DNA of 64,000 nucleotides from Clostridium sp. C2-6-12 (lineage in GTDB: Bacteria > Bacillota > Clostridia > Clostridiales > Clostridiaceae), in the NCBI RefSeq assembly GCF_009928485.1, contig NZ_JAABNP010000001.1, positions 62,001 through 126,000 on the forward strand, in the 5' to 3' direction. Below are positions 20,999-30,934 of this stretch, piece after piece (position 1 is the first letter of the stretch; every line of letters starts with the position of its first letter). The position numbers and the translations under genes are program-made. The notes under the pieces are model-generated. The model was given only the letters and a program-made list of their open reading frames with translations, made no database searches and was not told where the DNA came from.

Positions 20999-22315
20999 AT
21001 GAAAACAAAAAAACTATTATCAACAATTTTAGTATCTGCATTAGTAACCGGATTAATGGGAGGATGTGGATCAAGTTCAAGTACTGGAAGTAATGATAGT
21101 GCAAGTAAGTCTGGTGGAAAGACTGTAAAGGTATTTCAATTAAAAGTTGAAATTAACGATGCATTGCAACAACTTGCTAAGAAATATGAACAAGAAAAGG
21201 GTGTTAAAGTTGATATTCAATCAGTTGGTGGTGGCGCTGACTATGGTGCGTCTTTAAAAGCTGAATTTGCTAAAGGTGCTGAGTCTGAACCAGATATATT
21301 CATGATTCAAGGCGCTGGTGACTATGAAATTTGGAAACATAAAATTGATGATTTAAGTAGTCAAGGTTGGAAAGATAAGGCTGTTAAAGGTACACTTGAT
21401 ACAGTAACTTTTGATGGAAAAGTATACGGTATGCCAGCAGCAACAGAAGGATATGGCTTGATGTATAATAAAGCAATCTTAGATAAGGCAGGAATTGATC
21501 CTAAATCTATAAATACATTTGATAAGTTAAAAGCTGCTTTTGAAACATTAGATAGCAAAAAATCAGAACTTGGAATTGATAATGTTATGTCTTATACAAC
21601 AAAGGAAACTTGGGTAACTGGTAACCATTCATTTAATATACCATTTGCTGCACAAGAAAATCCATCACAATTTGCAAAAGACTATATTGCTAAAAAAGCA
21701 GATGTAGTAAACAATAATAAGTTTAATGATTGGATGAACTTAGTTGAATTAATGTGTAAATATGGCGGAGGAAAAGCATTAGATACTATTGATTATAGTA
21801 CTCAAGTAGGTAACTTTGCACTTGGTAAAACAGCATTTATGCAACAAGGTAACTGGGTTGCTGGAGATTTAAATAATTTAAAGGCTGACTTTAATATGGG
21901 ATTCATTCCAATGTGTATTAACAACGATGCTAATGACAAAGCAAATACATCTATTCCAGTAGGAGTTCCAATGTACTGGGTAGTTAATAAAGATTCTAAA
22001 GTAAATAAAGAAGCTAAAGAATTCTTAGACTGGATGGTTAGTAGTAAAACTGGTCAAGAAGCTCTAGTTAAAGATATGAATATGATTCCTGCATTCACAA
22101 ACTTTGACGTTCAAAGTGATAATAAATTAAATCAATCAATAGGTGAATACAACAAAGCAGGAAAGACTCTTCCATGGGCATTTACTAATTTCCCAGATGG
22201 ATTCTCTATGAACAATATAGGACCTTTATTCTCTAAATTCCTAACAACAGATATGGGTGCACAAGCTAAGAAAGATATGTTACAAGGAATTCAAGATGCA
22301 AAAAGAGAAAAGTAG
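20999..22315 (+). CDS. malE: maltose/maltodextrin ABC transporter substrate-binding lipoprotein
   Basis: Extracellular sugar-binding lipoprotein of 438 residues, with a basic N-terminus, hydrophobic stretch and lipobox GLMGGC (acylated Cys23), then a Ser/Gly-rich linker. The mature part is a family 1 solute-binding protein (ALQQLAKKYEQEKGVKV, SVGGGADYGASLKAEFAKG, YGLMYNKAILDKAG). The AATGGAGGGG ribosome site is strong. Context (malF, malG, malQ, LacI regulator) points to maltose or maltodextrin; the binding site itself cannot prove the sugar. A hairpin after the gene probably keeps its expression above that of the permeases. Confidence 0.9.
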   Translation: MKTKKLLSTILVSALVTGLMGGCGSSSSTGSNDSASKSGGKTVKVFQLKVEINDALQQLAKKYEQEKGVKVDIQSVGGGADYGASLKAEFAKGAESEPDIFMIQGAGDYEIWKHKIDDLSSQGWKDKAVKGTLDTVTFDGKVYGMPAATEGYGLMYNKAILDKAGIDPKSINTFDKLKAAFETLDSKKSELGIDNVMSYTTKETWVTGNHSFNIPFAAQENPSQFAKDYIAKKADVVNNNKFNDWMNLVELMCKYGGGKALDTIDYSTQVGNFALGKTAFMQQGNWVAGDLNNLKADFNMGFIPMCINNDANDKANTSIPVGVPMYWVVNKDSKVNKEAKEFLDWMVSSKTGQEALVKDMNMIPAFTNFDVQSDNKLNQSIGEYNKAGKTLPWAFTNFPDGFSMNNIGPLFSKFLTTDMGAQAKKDMLQGIQDAKREK

Positions 22316-22327
22316 AAATTAAAAAAA

Positions 22328-22364
22328 ATTCATGAGGAAAATAAAACTTCCTCATGAATATTTT
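22328..22364 (+). terminator. intercistronic hairpin between malE and malF
   Basis: A perfect 12-bp stem, ATTCATGAGGAA with TTCCTCATGAAT, has an 8-base loop and is followed by ATTTTAT. It is a partial terminator or 3'-end stabiliser within the operon. Confidence 0.85.
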
Positions 22365-22440
22365 ATACATAGGATTAGTTCATAAAAACAATTGAAATAA
22401 TAAATGCAATAATATGTATTACTAAGAAAGGAGTTATTTT

Positions 22441-23307
22441 ATGAGTAAAAAATCAAGAGCTAGTAGAGATTTTTGGGTTTTTGTTGGACCAGCTTTATTT
22501 GCTATAGTAATGGTTGTATTTATACCATTTATAATTGGTATATATTATACATTCACAAATTACAATGGTGCTAATCCACAATATGATTTTGTAGGAATAA
22601 GGAATTATGTAAGTCTTTTTAGTGATGACCAATTTATGTATTCTTTAAAAATAACTATTTTATATACATTTGCCAGTGTAATAACTATTAATTTGGTGGG
22701 ATTTGGGTTGGCATATGCTGTTACAAGAAAGTTAAAAACTAGTAATTTTTTAAGAACAGGTTTCTTTATGCCAAATTTAATTGGAGGATTAATCCTAGGA
22801 TTTATATGGCAATTTATGTTTAATTCCGTATTCATAGGAATAGGACAAAATTTAGGCAGTAAAGCACTTGCAACATCACTATTGCAAGAACCAACTACAG
22901 CAATGTTTGCAATGCTAGTTGTTTCAACATGGCAATATGCAGGTTATATAATGGTTATATATGTAGCTGCACTTCAAACTGTTCCAGCTGACTTAATAGA
23001 AGCAGCGCATATTGATGGAGCTAATGGATGGCATACATTTAAGCATATAACAATACCTATGGTAAGACAAGGAATGACAATTTGCATGTTCTTAACATTA
23101 GCAAACTCATTTAAATTATTCGATTTAAACTTCTCATTAACACCGGCAAAAACAACAGAAATGTTAGCTTTAAATATCTATAAGGAAGCATTTGTAGTAA
23201 ATAATATGGGTACAGGACAAGCTAAAGCAATCATATTCTTTATACTTGTAACTGCTATTTCTTTAGTTCAAGTTTACTTTAATAAGAAGAAGGAGGTAGA
23301 AGCATAA
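22441..23307 (+). CDS. malF: maltose ABC transporter permease MalF-type
   Basis: Integral membrane permease of 288 residues with about six membrane segments. The cytoplasmic EAA loop EAAHIDGANGWHTF contacts the ATPase. It lacks the large periplasmic insert of the enterobacterial MalF, as is usual in Gram-positives. The ATG follows AAAGGAG. Its TAA shares a base with the malG ATG. No ATP-binding subunit lies nearby, so a shared MsmX-like ATPase encoded elsewhere is inferred. Confidence 0.92.
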   Translation: MSKKSRASRDFWVFVGPALFAIVMVVFIPFIIGIYYTFTNYNGANPQYDFVGIRNYVSLFSDDQFMYSLKITILYTFASVITINLVGFGLAYAVTRKLKTSNFLRTGFFMPNLIGGLILGFIWQFMFNSVFIGIGQNLGSKALATSLLQEPTTAMFAMLVVSTWQYAGYIMVIYVAALQTVPADLIEAAHIDGANGWHTFKHITIPMVRQGMTICMFLTLANSFKLFDLNFSLTPAKTTEMLALNIYKEAFVVNNMGTGQAKAIIFFILVTAISLVQVYFNKKKEVEA

Positions 23308-24206
23308 TGGAAGCAGATAGAAATGTTAGTAATGTAGTACAAAGTAAATCGGGTAAAAAATTAACAACATTAGATAGTTATACTGGTAAACTGGGAATAC
23401 TAGAAGTTTTTATGTGGCTACTATTAGTATTATATATGGCACCGTTTTATTTGATGTTTATAAACTCATTTAAAACAAGAAGAGAAATTTTTGCTAATAC
23501 CACAGGATTACCTGATGTGTGGAATTATAAAAATTATATAGATGCTGCTAGTAAAATGGACTTAGTAAGTTCTTTCACTAATTCTCTGATAATAACTGTT
23601 GCAAGTGTAATATTAATACTTTTATTTTCTTCAATGGCAGCTTGGTTATTAGTACGTGATCAAACTAAGAAGAGTAAAATATTATTTTATGTATTTACAG
23701 CAGGAATGATTGTACCATTTCAAGCAGTAATGATACCACTTGTAAAGTGGATGGCGAAAATACAACTTGGACCATTTAAGATGATAGGGACACATTATGG
23801 CTTAATATTTATGTATATTGGATTTGGCGTAAGTATGAGCATATTCTTATATCATGGATTTATTAAAGGTATACCTCAAGAAGTTGAAGAAGCTGCAACT
23901 ATTGATGGATGCAGTAAATGGCAAACTTATACAAAGGTAGTTTTGCCATTGTTAAAACCAACTACTGTTACAGTAGCTGTATTAAATAGTATATGGATAT
24001 GGAATGACTTTTTATTACCTTTCTTAACATTAGATAAAAGTTTAAGAACCATACCATTAGCTATGAATAATTTCTTTGGAGCATTTTCTAAGCAATGGGA
24101 ACTTGCTATGGCAGCATTGGTTATGGCTATAATTCCAATTATTATATTCTATTTCTTTGTGCAAAAGCATATCATTGCAGGTATTGTTCAAGGATCTATA
24201 AAATAA
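23307..24206 (+). CDS. malG: maltose ABC transporter permease MalG-type
   Basis: Second permease subunit, 299 residues, six predicted membrane segments, EAA motif EEAATIDGCSKWQTYTKV. It begins at the ATG overlapping the malF stop (TAATG), with AAGGAGG inside malF. The N-terminal ~30 residues are polar and basic, longer than in some relatives. It forms the pore with MalF. Confidence 0.93.
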   Translation: MEADRNVSNVVQSKSGKKLTTLDSYTGKLGILEVFMWLLLVLYMAPFYLMFINSFKTRREIFANTTGLPDVWNYKNYIDAASKMDLVSSFTNSLIITVASVILILLFSSMAAWLLVRDQTKKSKILFYVFTAGMIVPFQAVMIPLVKWMAKIQLGPFKMIGTHYGLIFMYIGFGVSMSIFLYHGFIKGIPQEVEEAATIDGCSKWQTYTKVVLPLLKPTTVTVAVLNSIWIWNDFLLPFLTLDKSLRTIPLAMNNFFGAFSKQWELAMAALVMAIIPIIIFYFFVQKHIIAGIVQGSIK

Positions 24207-24425
24207 GAAAAAGCTTGGAGACTATTTTAAATATCTAAAGTTTTATTCAATAGTAAGGATTTTTAATGAAGATTTAATAGTAACGATAGTGAATTGAAAG
24301 TTGTAATTTAGATTTTAATTAAGAAACTAGATTGATTGAAGTAATATTAATTTAAGTTTAATATAGTCTCTTAGTTTTCTAATAATGTTTTTTGTGAAAT
24401 TGTTGTAGTATTTATGCACTTTTGT

Positions 24426-24437
24426 GCAAGCGGTTGC
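24426..24437. promoter_or_regulatory. LacI/CcpA-type operator upstream of malQ
   Basis: GCAAGCGGTTGC, one base from a perfect palindrome, lies 69 bases before the malQ start in the 299-base gap after malG. That gap otherwise shows only AT-rich sequence. Confidence 0.78.
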
Positions 24438-24505
24438 TTGGAAGTGGTAAATAAAATTAAGAATATTAATAAAAATATAAATTGAATGCAAATTAGGAGG
24501 ATAAT

Positions 24506-26065
24506 ATGAAAAGAAGTAGTGGTATTATAATGCACATTGCTTCTCTACCTGGGAAATATGGAATTGGGACATTTGGTAAAGAAGCTTATGAATTTAGTGA
24601 TTTTTTAAAGAAGGCGCATCAAAAATATTGGCAGATTCTTCCGCTGGGGCCAACTAGCTTTGGGGATTCGCCATATCAATCTTTTTCAGCCTTTGCGGGT
24701 AATCCGTACTTTATAGATTTTGATATTTTAAGGGAAGATGGATTGTTAGAAAAAGAAGATTATGCTTCTGTTAATTTTGGGAAAGATCCAGAAGATATAG
24801 AGTATGGAGTGATTTTTAAAGAAAAATTTAAAGTGTTAAGAAAAGCATATGAAAACTTTAAATTAAATAAAGCCAAAGATGCAAAAGAAGCTGATTATAT
24901 GAAGGAATTCCAAGAAAGAGAAGCATATTGGCTTGAAGATTACGCTTTATATATGGCTGTTAAAGTTCATTTTAAATTAAAGAGCTGGCAGAATTGGGAT
25001 GAAGATATAAGACTAAGAGAAGTAGAAGCAGTTAGTAAATATAAAAAGTTATTAAGTGATGAAATAAGATATTGGGAATTCTTACAATATGAATTTTATA
25101 AACAATGGACAGCACTTAAATCATATGTAAATGATTTGGGAATCGAAATAATAGGGGACATGCCTATATATGTATCAGAAGATAGTGCAGATGTTTGGGC
25201 AAATCCAGAAGCCTTCCTGCTACATAAAAAAACCTTGAAGCCATTAAAAGTTGCAGGATGTCCTCCGGATATATTTGCTGCAACAGGGCAGCTATGGGGA
25301 AATCCAATTTATGATTGGAACTATATGGAGAAGACAGATTATAGCTGGTGGGTTGATCGAATAAAACAAAGTTTAAATTTATATGATGTACTTAGAATAG
25401 ATCATTTTAAAGGGTTTGAATCATATTGGGCAATTCCTTATGGTGATGAAACAGCTGAAAATGGAGAATGGGTAAAAGGCCCTGGAATAAAAGTATTTAA
25501 TGCAATTAGACGTGAACTTGGAGATGTAAATATAATTGCAGAGGATTTGGGTACTTTAACAGAGGAAACAATAAAACTTAGAAATGATACAGGATATCCT
25601 GGAATGAAGATATTAACATTTGCATTTGACTCAGATAATTTAAATCCTTTTTTACCTCATAATTATGAAAAGAATTTTATTGTTTATACAGGAACCCATG
25701 ATAATGATACCGTTAGAGGCTGGATGGAAACATCTGCACCTAAAGAACATGTAAAGAAAGCAATAGATTATCTAAAGCTTACTAAGGAAGAAGGTTATAA
25801 CTGGGGATTTATTAGAGGTGCATGGAGCAGCGTTGCAGATGTTGCAATAGCACAAGTTCAAGATTTTCTTGACTTAGGCAATAAGGCGAGAATTAATATG
25901 CCTTCGACTCTTGGAATAAATTGGAGATGGAGAGTGCAAAAAAATGCATGTACAGAAGAATTAGCAGAAAAGATTCACAAAATAACTGAAGTTTATGGAA
26001 GATGTGAAGAGGTAAAAGAAGAAAAAGAAGAAAAAGAAGAGATAATTGAAGAGAATCAAAAGTAA
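24506..26065 (+). CDS. malQ: 4-alpha-glucanotransferase (amylomaltase), GH77
   Basis: Cytoplasmic disproportionating enzyme that transfers glucan chains between maltodextrins and releases glucose. Its 519 residues carry the GH77 hallmarks: the nucleophile region LRIDHFKGFESYW, acid/base region IAEDLG and TGTHDNDTVRGW. The start follows TTAGGAGG. The last ~25 residues are an unusually charged Glu/Lys tail (KEEKEEKEE) not needed for the barrel. Own operator and terminator suggest a separate unit from malEFG, under the same regulator. Confidence 0.96.
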   Translation: MKRSSGIIMHIASLPGKYGIGTFGKEAYEFSDFLKKAHQKYWQILPLGPTSFGDSPYQSFSAFAGNPYFIDFDILREDGLLEKEDYASVNFGKDPEDIEYGVIFKEKFKVLRKAYENFKLNKAKDAKEADYMKEFQEREAYWLEDYALYMAVKVHFKLKSWQNWDEDIRLREVEAVSKYKKLLSDEIRYWEFLQYEFYKQWTALKSYVNDLGIEIIGDMPIYVSEDSADVWANPEAFLLHKKTLKPLKVAGCPPDIFAATGQLWGNPIYDWNYMEKTDYSWWVDRIKQSLNLYDVLRIDHFKGFESYWAIPYGDETAENGEWVKGPGIKVFNAIRRELGDVNIIAEDLGTLTEETIKLRNDTGYPGMKILTFAFDSDNLNPFLPHNYEKNFIVYTGTHDNDTVRGWMETSAPKEHVKKAIDYLKLTKEEGYNWGFIRGAWSSVADVAIAQVQDFLDLGNKARINMPSTLGINWRWRVQKNACTEELAEKIHKITEVYGRCEEVKEEKEEKEEIIEENQK

Positions 26066-26143
26066 AATAGCATAAGTTTATTATGATAAAGAAATATATG
26101 GGCTGCAGATATAAATTGCTGAAGTAAATATACTTTTATACAA

Positions 26144-26192
26144 AATAATCTTTACAATATCATATTTAGATATTGTAAGGATTATTTATATA
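26144..26192 (+). terminator. terminator after malQ
   Basis: AATAATCTTTACAATATC pairs with GATATTGTAAGGATTATT over 18 bases (one T-G pair), followed by alternating TA rather than a pure T run. Confidence 0.8.
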
Positions 26193-26200
26193 TATATATG

Positions 26201-26300
26201 CACCTATAAAAAGAGCAGCTATGCTGCAATACGGATCTTCTCACCTATAAAAAGAGCAGCTATGCCACAATACGGAATTTTTCTGCAATAAGAACTTATT
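26201..26300. repeat. two head-to-tail 41-nt repeat units plus a partial third
   Basis: Units at 26201-26241 and 26242-26282 each begin CACCTATAAAAAGAGCAGC and end in AATACGGA plus a T-rich tail. In the first, GCAGC-TAT-GCTGC forms a perfect hairpin; in the second the right arm reads GCCAC. A fragment (CTGCAATAAGAACTTAT) follows. The same unit recurs at 40952, 51660, 53697 and 57714. Confidence 0.9.
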
Positions 26301-26474
26301 TAGATATTATGAAAGAATATCCGCTTCAATCATTAATTACAGACCATATCATTATGAAAAAACTTGAACAATGAATTAATATATCATATTTTGAAAGAAT
26401 CTGTTTAATAGTATTTGTATCGAGGTTTCAAATATGATAAGATTATGATTATTAGTATAGAATAGGAGCAAGTT

Positions 26475-27476
26475 ATGAAGGTTACAATTAAAGAAGTGGC
26501 AAAAGAAGCAAACGTTTCCCCATCAACTGTATCCAGAGTAATATCTGACAGCTCACAAATTAGTGAAGAGACTAAACAAAGAGTTAGGGAAGCAATAAAA
26601 AAACTAAAGTATAAACCAAATGCAATAGCTAGAAGTCTGGCTAATAACAAGACTAGAATTCTAGGTGTAGTTCTTCCAAATGAAGCACAGGACTTAATAT
26701 CAAGTACATTTTTTATTCAAGCTATGAAGGGCATGAGTAGATATGCTCAAAGTAAAAATTACTATATTACTTATGCGTTTAGTGAAGATGAAAAAACAGA
26801 ATTAAAATATATAAATGATTTTATCACTAGTAATTTAGTTGATGGAATCTGTTTATTACGTGCTAGAACAGATGATGAAAGTATTAAGTATCTTAAAGAA
26901 ACAGCGTTTCCATTTGTTGTAATAGGAAGACCTGAGGAGTCAGAAGGTTTATTATGGGTTGATAATGATAACTTTCAAGCAACATATAATTTAGTTAGTG
27001 ACCTTATAAAAAAAGGCCATAAATCTATTGCTTTTTTGGGAGCACAAAGGGAATGGAATGTGACAAAAGATAGATTTAAAGGTTTTAAAGTTGCATGTGA
27101 AATTAATGGGATTTCAATACAAGATAAAAATGTAGTAATGATGGATGGATTTAATGAAAAAGAAGGTATTAAGGGAACTGTTAAATTACTAGAAAATATT
27201 ACTCCAACAGCTATTATAGTAGAAGATGACGTACTAGCATTTGGAGCACTTAAAGTTCTTAAGGAAAGAAATTTAAAAAATGTAGAGATAGTAGGCTTTA
27301 ATAATAATCCATTAGATGAATTTCAAACTCCAGCATTATCTTCTGTAGATATTAATGCAGCAGAACTTGGATATTATGCAGCAAAGATTTTAATTGATCA
27401 TTTGGAAAATAGTGAAGTAGGTATAAATCATTATATTATTGATTCTAAGCTTATTAAGAGGGAATCTCTTAAATAA
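26475..27476 (+). CDS. malR: LacI/GalR-family regulator, probable maltose-regulon repressor
   Basis: DNA-binding repressor of 333 residues. The N-terminal helix-turn-helix VTIKEVAKEANVSPSTVSRV and the hinge KPNAIARSLANNKT are canonical LacI family. A periplasmic-binding-protein-like effector domain follows (ILGVVLPNEA, VDNDNFQATYNLV, VGFNNNPLDEF). It follows malQ and precedes a chemoreceptor gene. The four GCAAGCGNTTGC palindromes nearby are its natural candidate targets, although the same sequence also fits CcpA. The symbol rests on context. Confidence 0.88.
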   Translation: MKVTIKEVAKEANVSPSTVSRVISDSSQISEETKQRVREAIKKLKYKPNAIARSLANNKTRILGVVLPNEAQDLISSTFFIQAMKGMSRYAQSKNYYITYAFSEDEKTELKYINDFITSNLVDGICLLRARTDDESIKYLKETAFPFVVIGRPEESEGLLWVDNDNFQATYNLVSDLIKKGHKSIAFLGAQREWNVTKDRFKGFKVACEINGISIQDKNVVMMDGFNEKEGIKGTVKLLENITPTAIIVEDDVLAFGALKVLKERNLKNVEIVGFNNNPLDEFQTPALSSVDINAAELGYYAAKILIDHLENSEVGINHYIIDSKLIKRESLK

Positions 27477-27497
27477 TTGATGATATAGAGCATTTTT

Positions 27498-27567
27498 TTG
27501 CCATAGATGCAAGCGATTGCGGCTAAAACAGGAACTTTAGCAAAGTACTTGCATCTAAATATGGCAA
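27498..27567. promoter_or_regulatory. structured inverted repeat containing a GCAAGCG operator
   Basis: TTGCCATA-GATGCAAG (27498-27513) pairs with CTTGCATC-(TAAA)-TATGGCAA (27548-27567), 16 bp with a four-base bulge. An inner GCTAAA/TTTAGC stem lies at 27522-27527 and 27536-27541. The operator GCAAGCGATTGC (27509-27520) overlaps the left arm. It may end malR transcription, control the next gene, or both. Confidence 0.65.
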
Positions 27568-27703
27568 CAAAGTTTTCATTGTTAAAACTATTTAATGATA
27601 AGCATCCAGTATATTTAAATATGATAACGTTTTAAATGGGCAAAATTAAGGGTAAAGATTATAAGTTTATAAAATAGAATAGTTAGACAAGGAGGTTGTA
27701 CAA

Positions 27704-29122
27704 ATGAAAATAGGTAAAATTAATAATAGAGTAAAAGATGGAACCATGAATAAAATAGGAACATCCTTAAAAACTAGAATAATAATTAGTTATATGATGG
27801 TACTAAGCTTTATGGTGGCTATTGCAGGAATTTGCATATATCAAATGAAAAATGTTATGAAAGAACTTATAAGTACACAGAACATAATTGATAATGCAGC
27901 AGTACAAGCAGTAACTAAGCAGAATATGAGAACCTCTATTACAACGCTTCAAAATTCCGTGGATAAATTTACATCTATTGCTATTGTAGTTTCTATTATT
28001 GGATTTGTAGTTACAATAATTCTTGCAATAATATTACTGAGAAGAATATTAAAACCATTAAAAGACTTAAGTTGGCTTTCTCACTCTTTAAGAGAAGGTG
28101 ATTTAACAGCAAAACTTGAGGGGAAAAAATATGATAAAGAAATAGGTGATGTTGTAGATAGTTTAAATAATGCAATGAACGCTAATAGAGCAATGGTAGG
28201 CAATATATATTCTTATTCAAAGCTATTAATAAAATCAAGCCAAGACCTTAATGAAATAGTTAAAGTTATTAATGAAAGGATATTAGAGGTTAATGATGCT
28301 ACAGAAGTTATATCCAGTGAAGTTGAACACTTAAGTGCAGTTTCCCAGGAGGTCAATGCATCAACCTTTGAAATTAAAACTACAGTATCAAGCTTAAATG
28401 AAATAGCAGAAGAGGATAGTAAATCAGCTGATAGCATTAGAGATAAGGCAATAAGAGTAAAACAAAATGGCCAAAAGGCAGCTGAAAATGCACGAAGGAT
28501 TTATTCAGAAAAGATTGATAATATTACTAATGCAATTGAACAAGGCAAGGTAGTAAAGGATATTGAAATGATGGCAGATGTAATAGCTGGAGTTTCTGAA
28601 CAAACTAATTTGTTGGCACTTAATGCTGCAATAGAAGCTGCCAGGGCTGGAGAGCAAGGAAAAGGGTTTGCGGTAGTTGCTGACGAGGTAAGAAAACTTG
28701 CAGAACAAAGTAAAGAGGCTGTTGAAGAAATAAAGAAGGTTATTAATGAAGTTCACAATGCATTTAGCAATTTAAGTGAACACAGTAAAGATCTATTAGT
28801 ATTCATAGAAAAAGATGTGGATAGAGATTATGAACTTCTAATTGAAACAGCAACAAGTTATGAAAATGATTCTAAGTTAATTACAAGTATGTCAGAAGAA
28901 ATACAAGTGAGAAGCAGAACAATTGAAAATGTTATTATTCAAATAACTGAAGGAATTAATAGTGTAAGCTCAAATGCAGTTGAAACTTCAAGTAAATCTC
29001 AAGATATACAAGTAAATGTTGGGGAGGCTACAAGCCAAGTTCAAAATATTGTAAATGCAATAGAACAGCAAACTTCACTTGCAGAAGAACTTAAAGAAGT
29101 TATTAATGTATATAAAATTTAG
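27704..29122 (+). CDS. methyl-accepting chemotaxis protein with minimal extracellular domain
   Basis: Chemoreceptor of 472 residues. Membrane segments lie at about 27-47 and 92-113 with only ~45 residues between them, far too small for a Cache or four-helix sensor domain. HAMP and a cytoplasmic signalling coil follow, with tip [26 protein letters not shown] precedes the ATG. The operator and structured element upstream suggest sugar-dependent expression. It may sense through a partner binding protein, the membrane or the cell interior, which is inference. Confidence 0.93.
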   Translation: MKIGKINNRVKDGTMNKIGTSLKTRIIISYMMVLSFMVAIAGICIYQMKNVMKELISTQNIIDNAAVQAVTKQNMRTSITTLQNSVDKFTSIAIVVSIIGFVVTIILAIILLRRILKPLKDLSWLSHSLREGDLTAKLEGKKYDKEIGDVVDSLNNAMNANRAMVGNIYSYSKLLIKSSQDLNEIVKVINERILEVNDATEVISSEVEHLSAVSQEVNASTFEIKTTVSSLNEIAEEDSKSADSIRDKAIRVKQNGQKAAENARRIYSEKIDNITNAIEQGKVVKDIEMMADVIAGVSEQTNLLALNAAIEAARAGEQGKGFAVVADEVRKLAEQSKEAVEEIKKVINEVHNAFSNLSEHSKDLLVFIEKDVDRDYELLIETATSYENDSKLITSMSEEIQVRSRTIENVIIQITEGINSVSSNAVETSSKSQDIQVNVGEATSQVQNIVNAIEQQTSLAEELKEVINVYKI

Positions 29123-29245
29123 TTAATGTCAGATTATCTCATATTATAATTATAGAATGTAAGACTAGAATATGCTAATATTTGTATAAAGAAACCCAAT
29201 GAAGTATAAAATAAATTTACAGTTGTCAGTTAAATATCCAGCTAT

Positions 29246-29266
29246 AACTTTAAACTTATAACTGAA
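29246..29266. repeat. short heptad repeat array, 3 units, upstream of the CapA-like gene
   Basis: AACTTTA, AACTTAT, AACTGAA in register; the last unit matches that of the 39077 array (AACTGAA) and, as there, runs into the ribosome site. Confidence 0.65.
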
Positions 29267-29274
29267 TTAAAGGG

Positions 29275-30495
29275 GTGTTATATATAAATAAAAGAACTTC
29301 TAGATATAAACATGAAAAAAGCATTGATAGTCAGCATAAAAAAGCAAAATATTATTTAAAAACAGCAGTATTTATCACCATAAGCATATTAATTGTGGGA
29401 GGTCTTGGAGTTTATTTAAAAAGCATGAATAGCTCAGCTAAGCAAAAGATTGAGGTGGAGACAGAAAAAGAATATGCAGTAAAAGAAGTCACAGAGGAAT
29501 CTAATAAACAAGAAGAAAATATAGTAAAAGAGCCAGTTAAAAAAACGATTCTACTTTCCTTTGCAGGAGATTTTACTCTTGGTACTGATACAAAGTTTGC
29601 ATATAATACTAGTCTTCCAGCAGCATTTATAAACAGTGGTAAAAATTACTCCTACTTTTTGCAGAATGTATCCAGTATATTTGCAAATGATGATTATACA
29701 CTGGTGAATTTAGAAACAACTTTTACAGACGCGGAGGTAAAAGCACCTAAGGACGGGGAGGTGTTTTACAACTTTAAAGGTCCTAAGGAATATGTAAATA
29801 TTCTGACTAAGGGATCTATTGAAGGTGTTACTATAGCTAATAATCATATTTATGATTATGGTAAACAAGGTATAACGGATACAGTTAATGTTTTAAAAGA
29901 AAATAAGGTGGATATATGTGGAGAAGGATATAAAATCCTGCGTGATATACAAGGTGTTAAATTTGGATTTTTGGGATATACAGGCTGGGAATATTCAAAT
30001 GAATTAAAAGAAAAAATAAAAGGTGATATTAGTGAACTTCGAAAGCAGGGAGCACAAATTATTATACCTTATTTTCATTGGGGTATAGAACGTTCATATG
30101 AGCCCTATGAGGTTCAACAAAATTTAGCTAGGTTTTCTATTGATAACGGTGCAGATGCAGTTATAGGCTCCCATCCTCATGTGATTCAAAGTATGGAGAG
30201 TTATAAAGGAAAGCTTATAGTATATTCCATGGGGAATTTTTGTTTTGGAGGTAATTCAAATCCACCAGATAAAAGAACCTTTATACTTCAAGCAAGAGTT
30301 AATATAGAAAATGATAAGCTTAAGAATTTTCAATATAAAATATTCCCAGCAATGATTTCTTCAAGAAAGGATAAAAATGATTATATTCCAACTTTAGCGG
30401 CTGGAAATAATAAGACTGATATATTAAACATGTTAAATGAATTATCGCCAACTTTAAAAGGAAAGATTAAAGATGAATTTTTTCAAATAGAATAA
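29275..30495 (+). CDS. CapA-family (PGA_cap) metallophosphatase-fold protein
   Basis: Membrane-anchored extracellular protein of about 400 residues. A basic N-terminus and one membrane segment (about residues 31-48) are followed by a charged linker and a PGA_cap domain: LSFAGDFTLGTD, TLVNLETTFTD, ANNHIYDYG, HWGIERSYEPYEVQQ, GSHPHVIQSMESY, YSMGNFCFGG. Relatives act in poly-gamma-glutamate capsule synthesis; no pgs/cap partner genes are present here. The start is unclear: GTG 29275 sits within AAAGGGGTG, which is itself the only ribosome-site-like sequence. An AUA three codons later has better spacing. Confidence 0.85.
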   Translation: MLYINKRTSRYKHEKSIDSQHKKAKYYLKTAVFITISILIVGGLGVYLKSMNSSAKQKIEVETEKEYAVKEVTEESNKQEENIVKEPVKKTILLSFAGDFTLGTDTKFAYNTSLPAAFINSGKNYSYFLQNVSSIFANDDYTLVNLETTFTDAEVKAPKDGEVFYNFKGPKEYVNILTKGSIEGVTIANNHIYDYGKQGITDTVNVLKENKVDICGEGYKILRDIQGVKFGFLGYTGWEYSNELKEKIKGDISELRKQGAQIIIPYFHWGIERSYEPYEVQQNLARFSIDNGADAVIGSHPHVIQSMESYKGKLIVYSMGNFCFGGNSNPPDKRTFILQARVNIENDKLKNFQYKIFPAMISSRKDKNDYIPTLAAGNNKTDILNMLNELSPTLKGKIKDEFFQIE

Positions 30496-30520
30496 TATTA
30501 AAGTTCTTGAATTATTTTTG

Positions 30521-30553
30521 AAAGGCTTTGGGTTAATCCAAGGTCTTTTTCTT
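30521..30553 (+). terminator. terminator after the CapA-like gene
   Basis: AAGGCTTTGG pairs with CCAAGGTCTT (two G-T pairs), followed by TTTTTC. Confidence 0.82.
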
Positions 30554-30934
30554 ATACTAAGAAAAATTAAATAACTATTATTACAAAAATGAAAGATTAT
30601 TGTAAGGATTATCAATATATAATTAATATAATTTAGTTTAAACTATAGATATAATTATAAAAGTTAGATTTATAGCTTTATTTTTATGACCGTAAATTAA
30701 TTGGATAAATTTTATATAATTAGTATCATTTAAGAAAAAATTAATGTTTTATTAAGAGGAATATTAGATTAATAATGATATACTAAAAATTGTTAAGGAC
30801 AAGATGTGTACTTAAACATTGCTATGGAAAAATATAAAGATTTGAAATGGTGGAGGTTTAATGAAAAGGTGACAATAGGTTAAGTTAAGGATAATTAATT
30901 GTATTACATATAAAATGAAAGAAGGTTATTAATA
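30554..30934. other. AT-rich region upstream of the MacA-like gene
   Basis: No gene or repeat was recognised in these ~380 bases. It must hold the promoter of the efflux operon, but no single -35/-10 pair stood out. Confidence 0.45.

Noticed and set aside
26201..26300. CRISPR array
   Set aside because: The 41-nt units abut directly with no unique spacers, there are only two or three per locus, and no cas genes are present.
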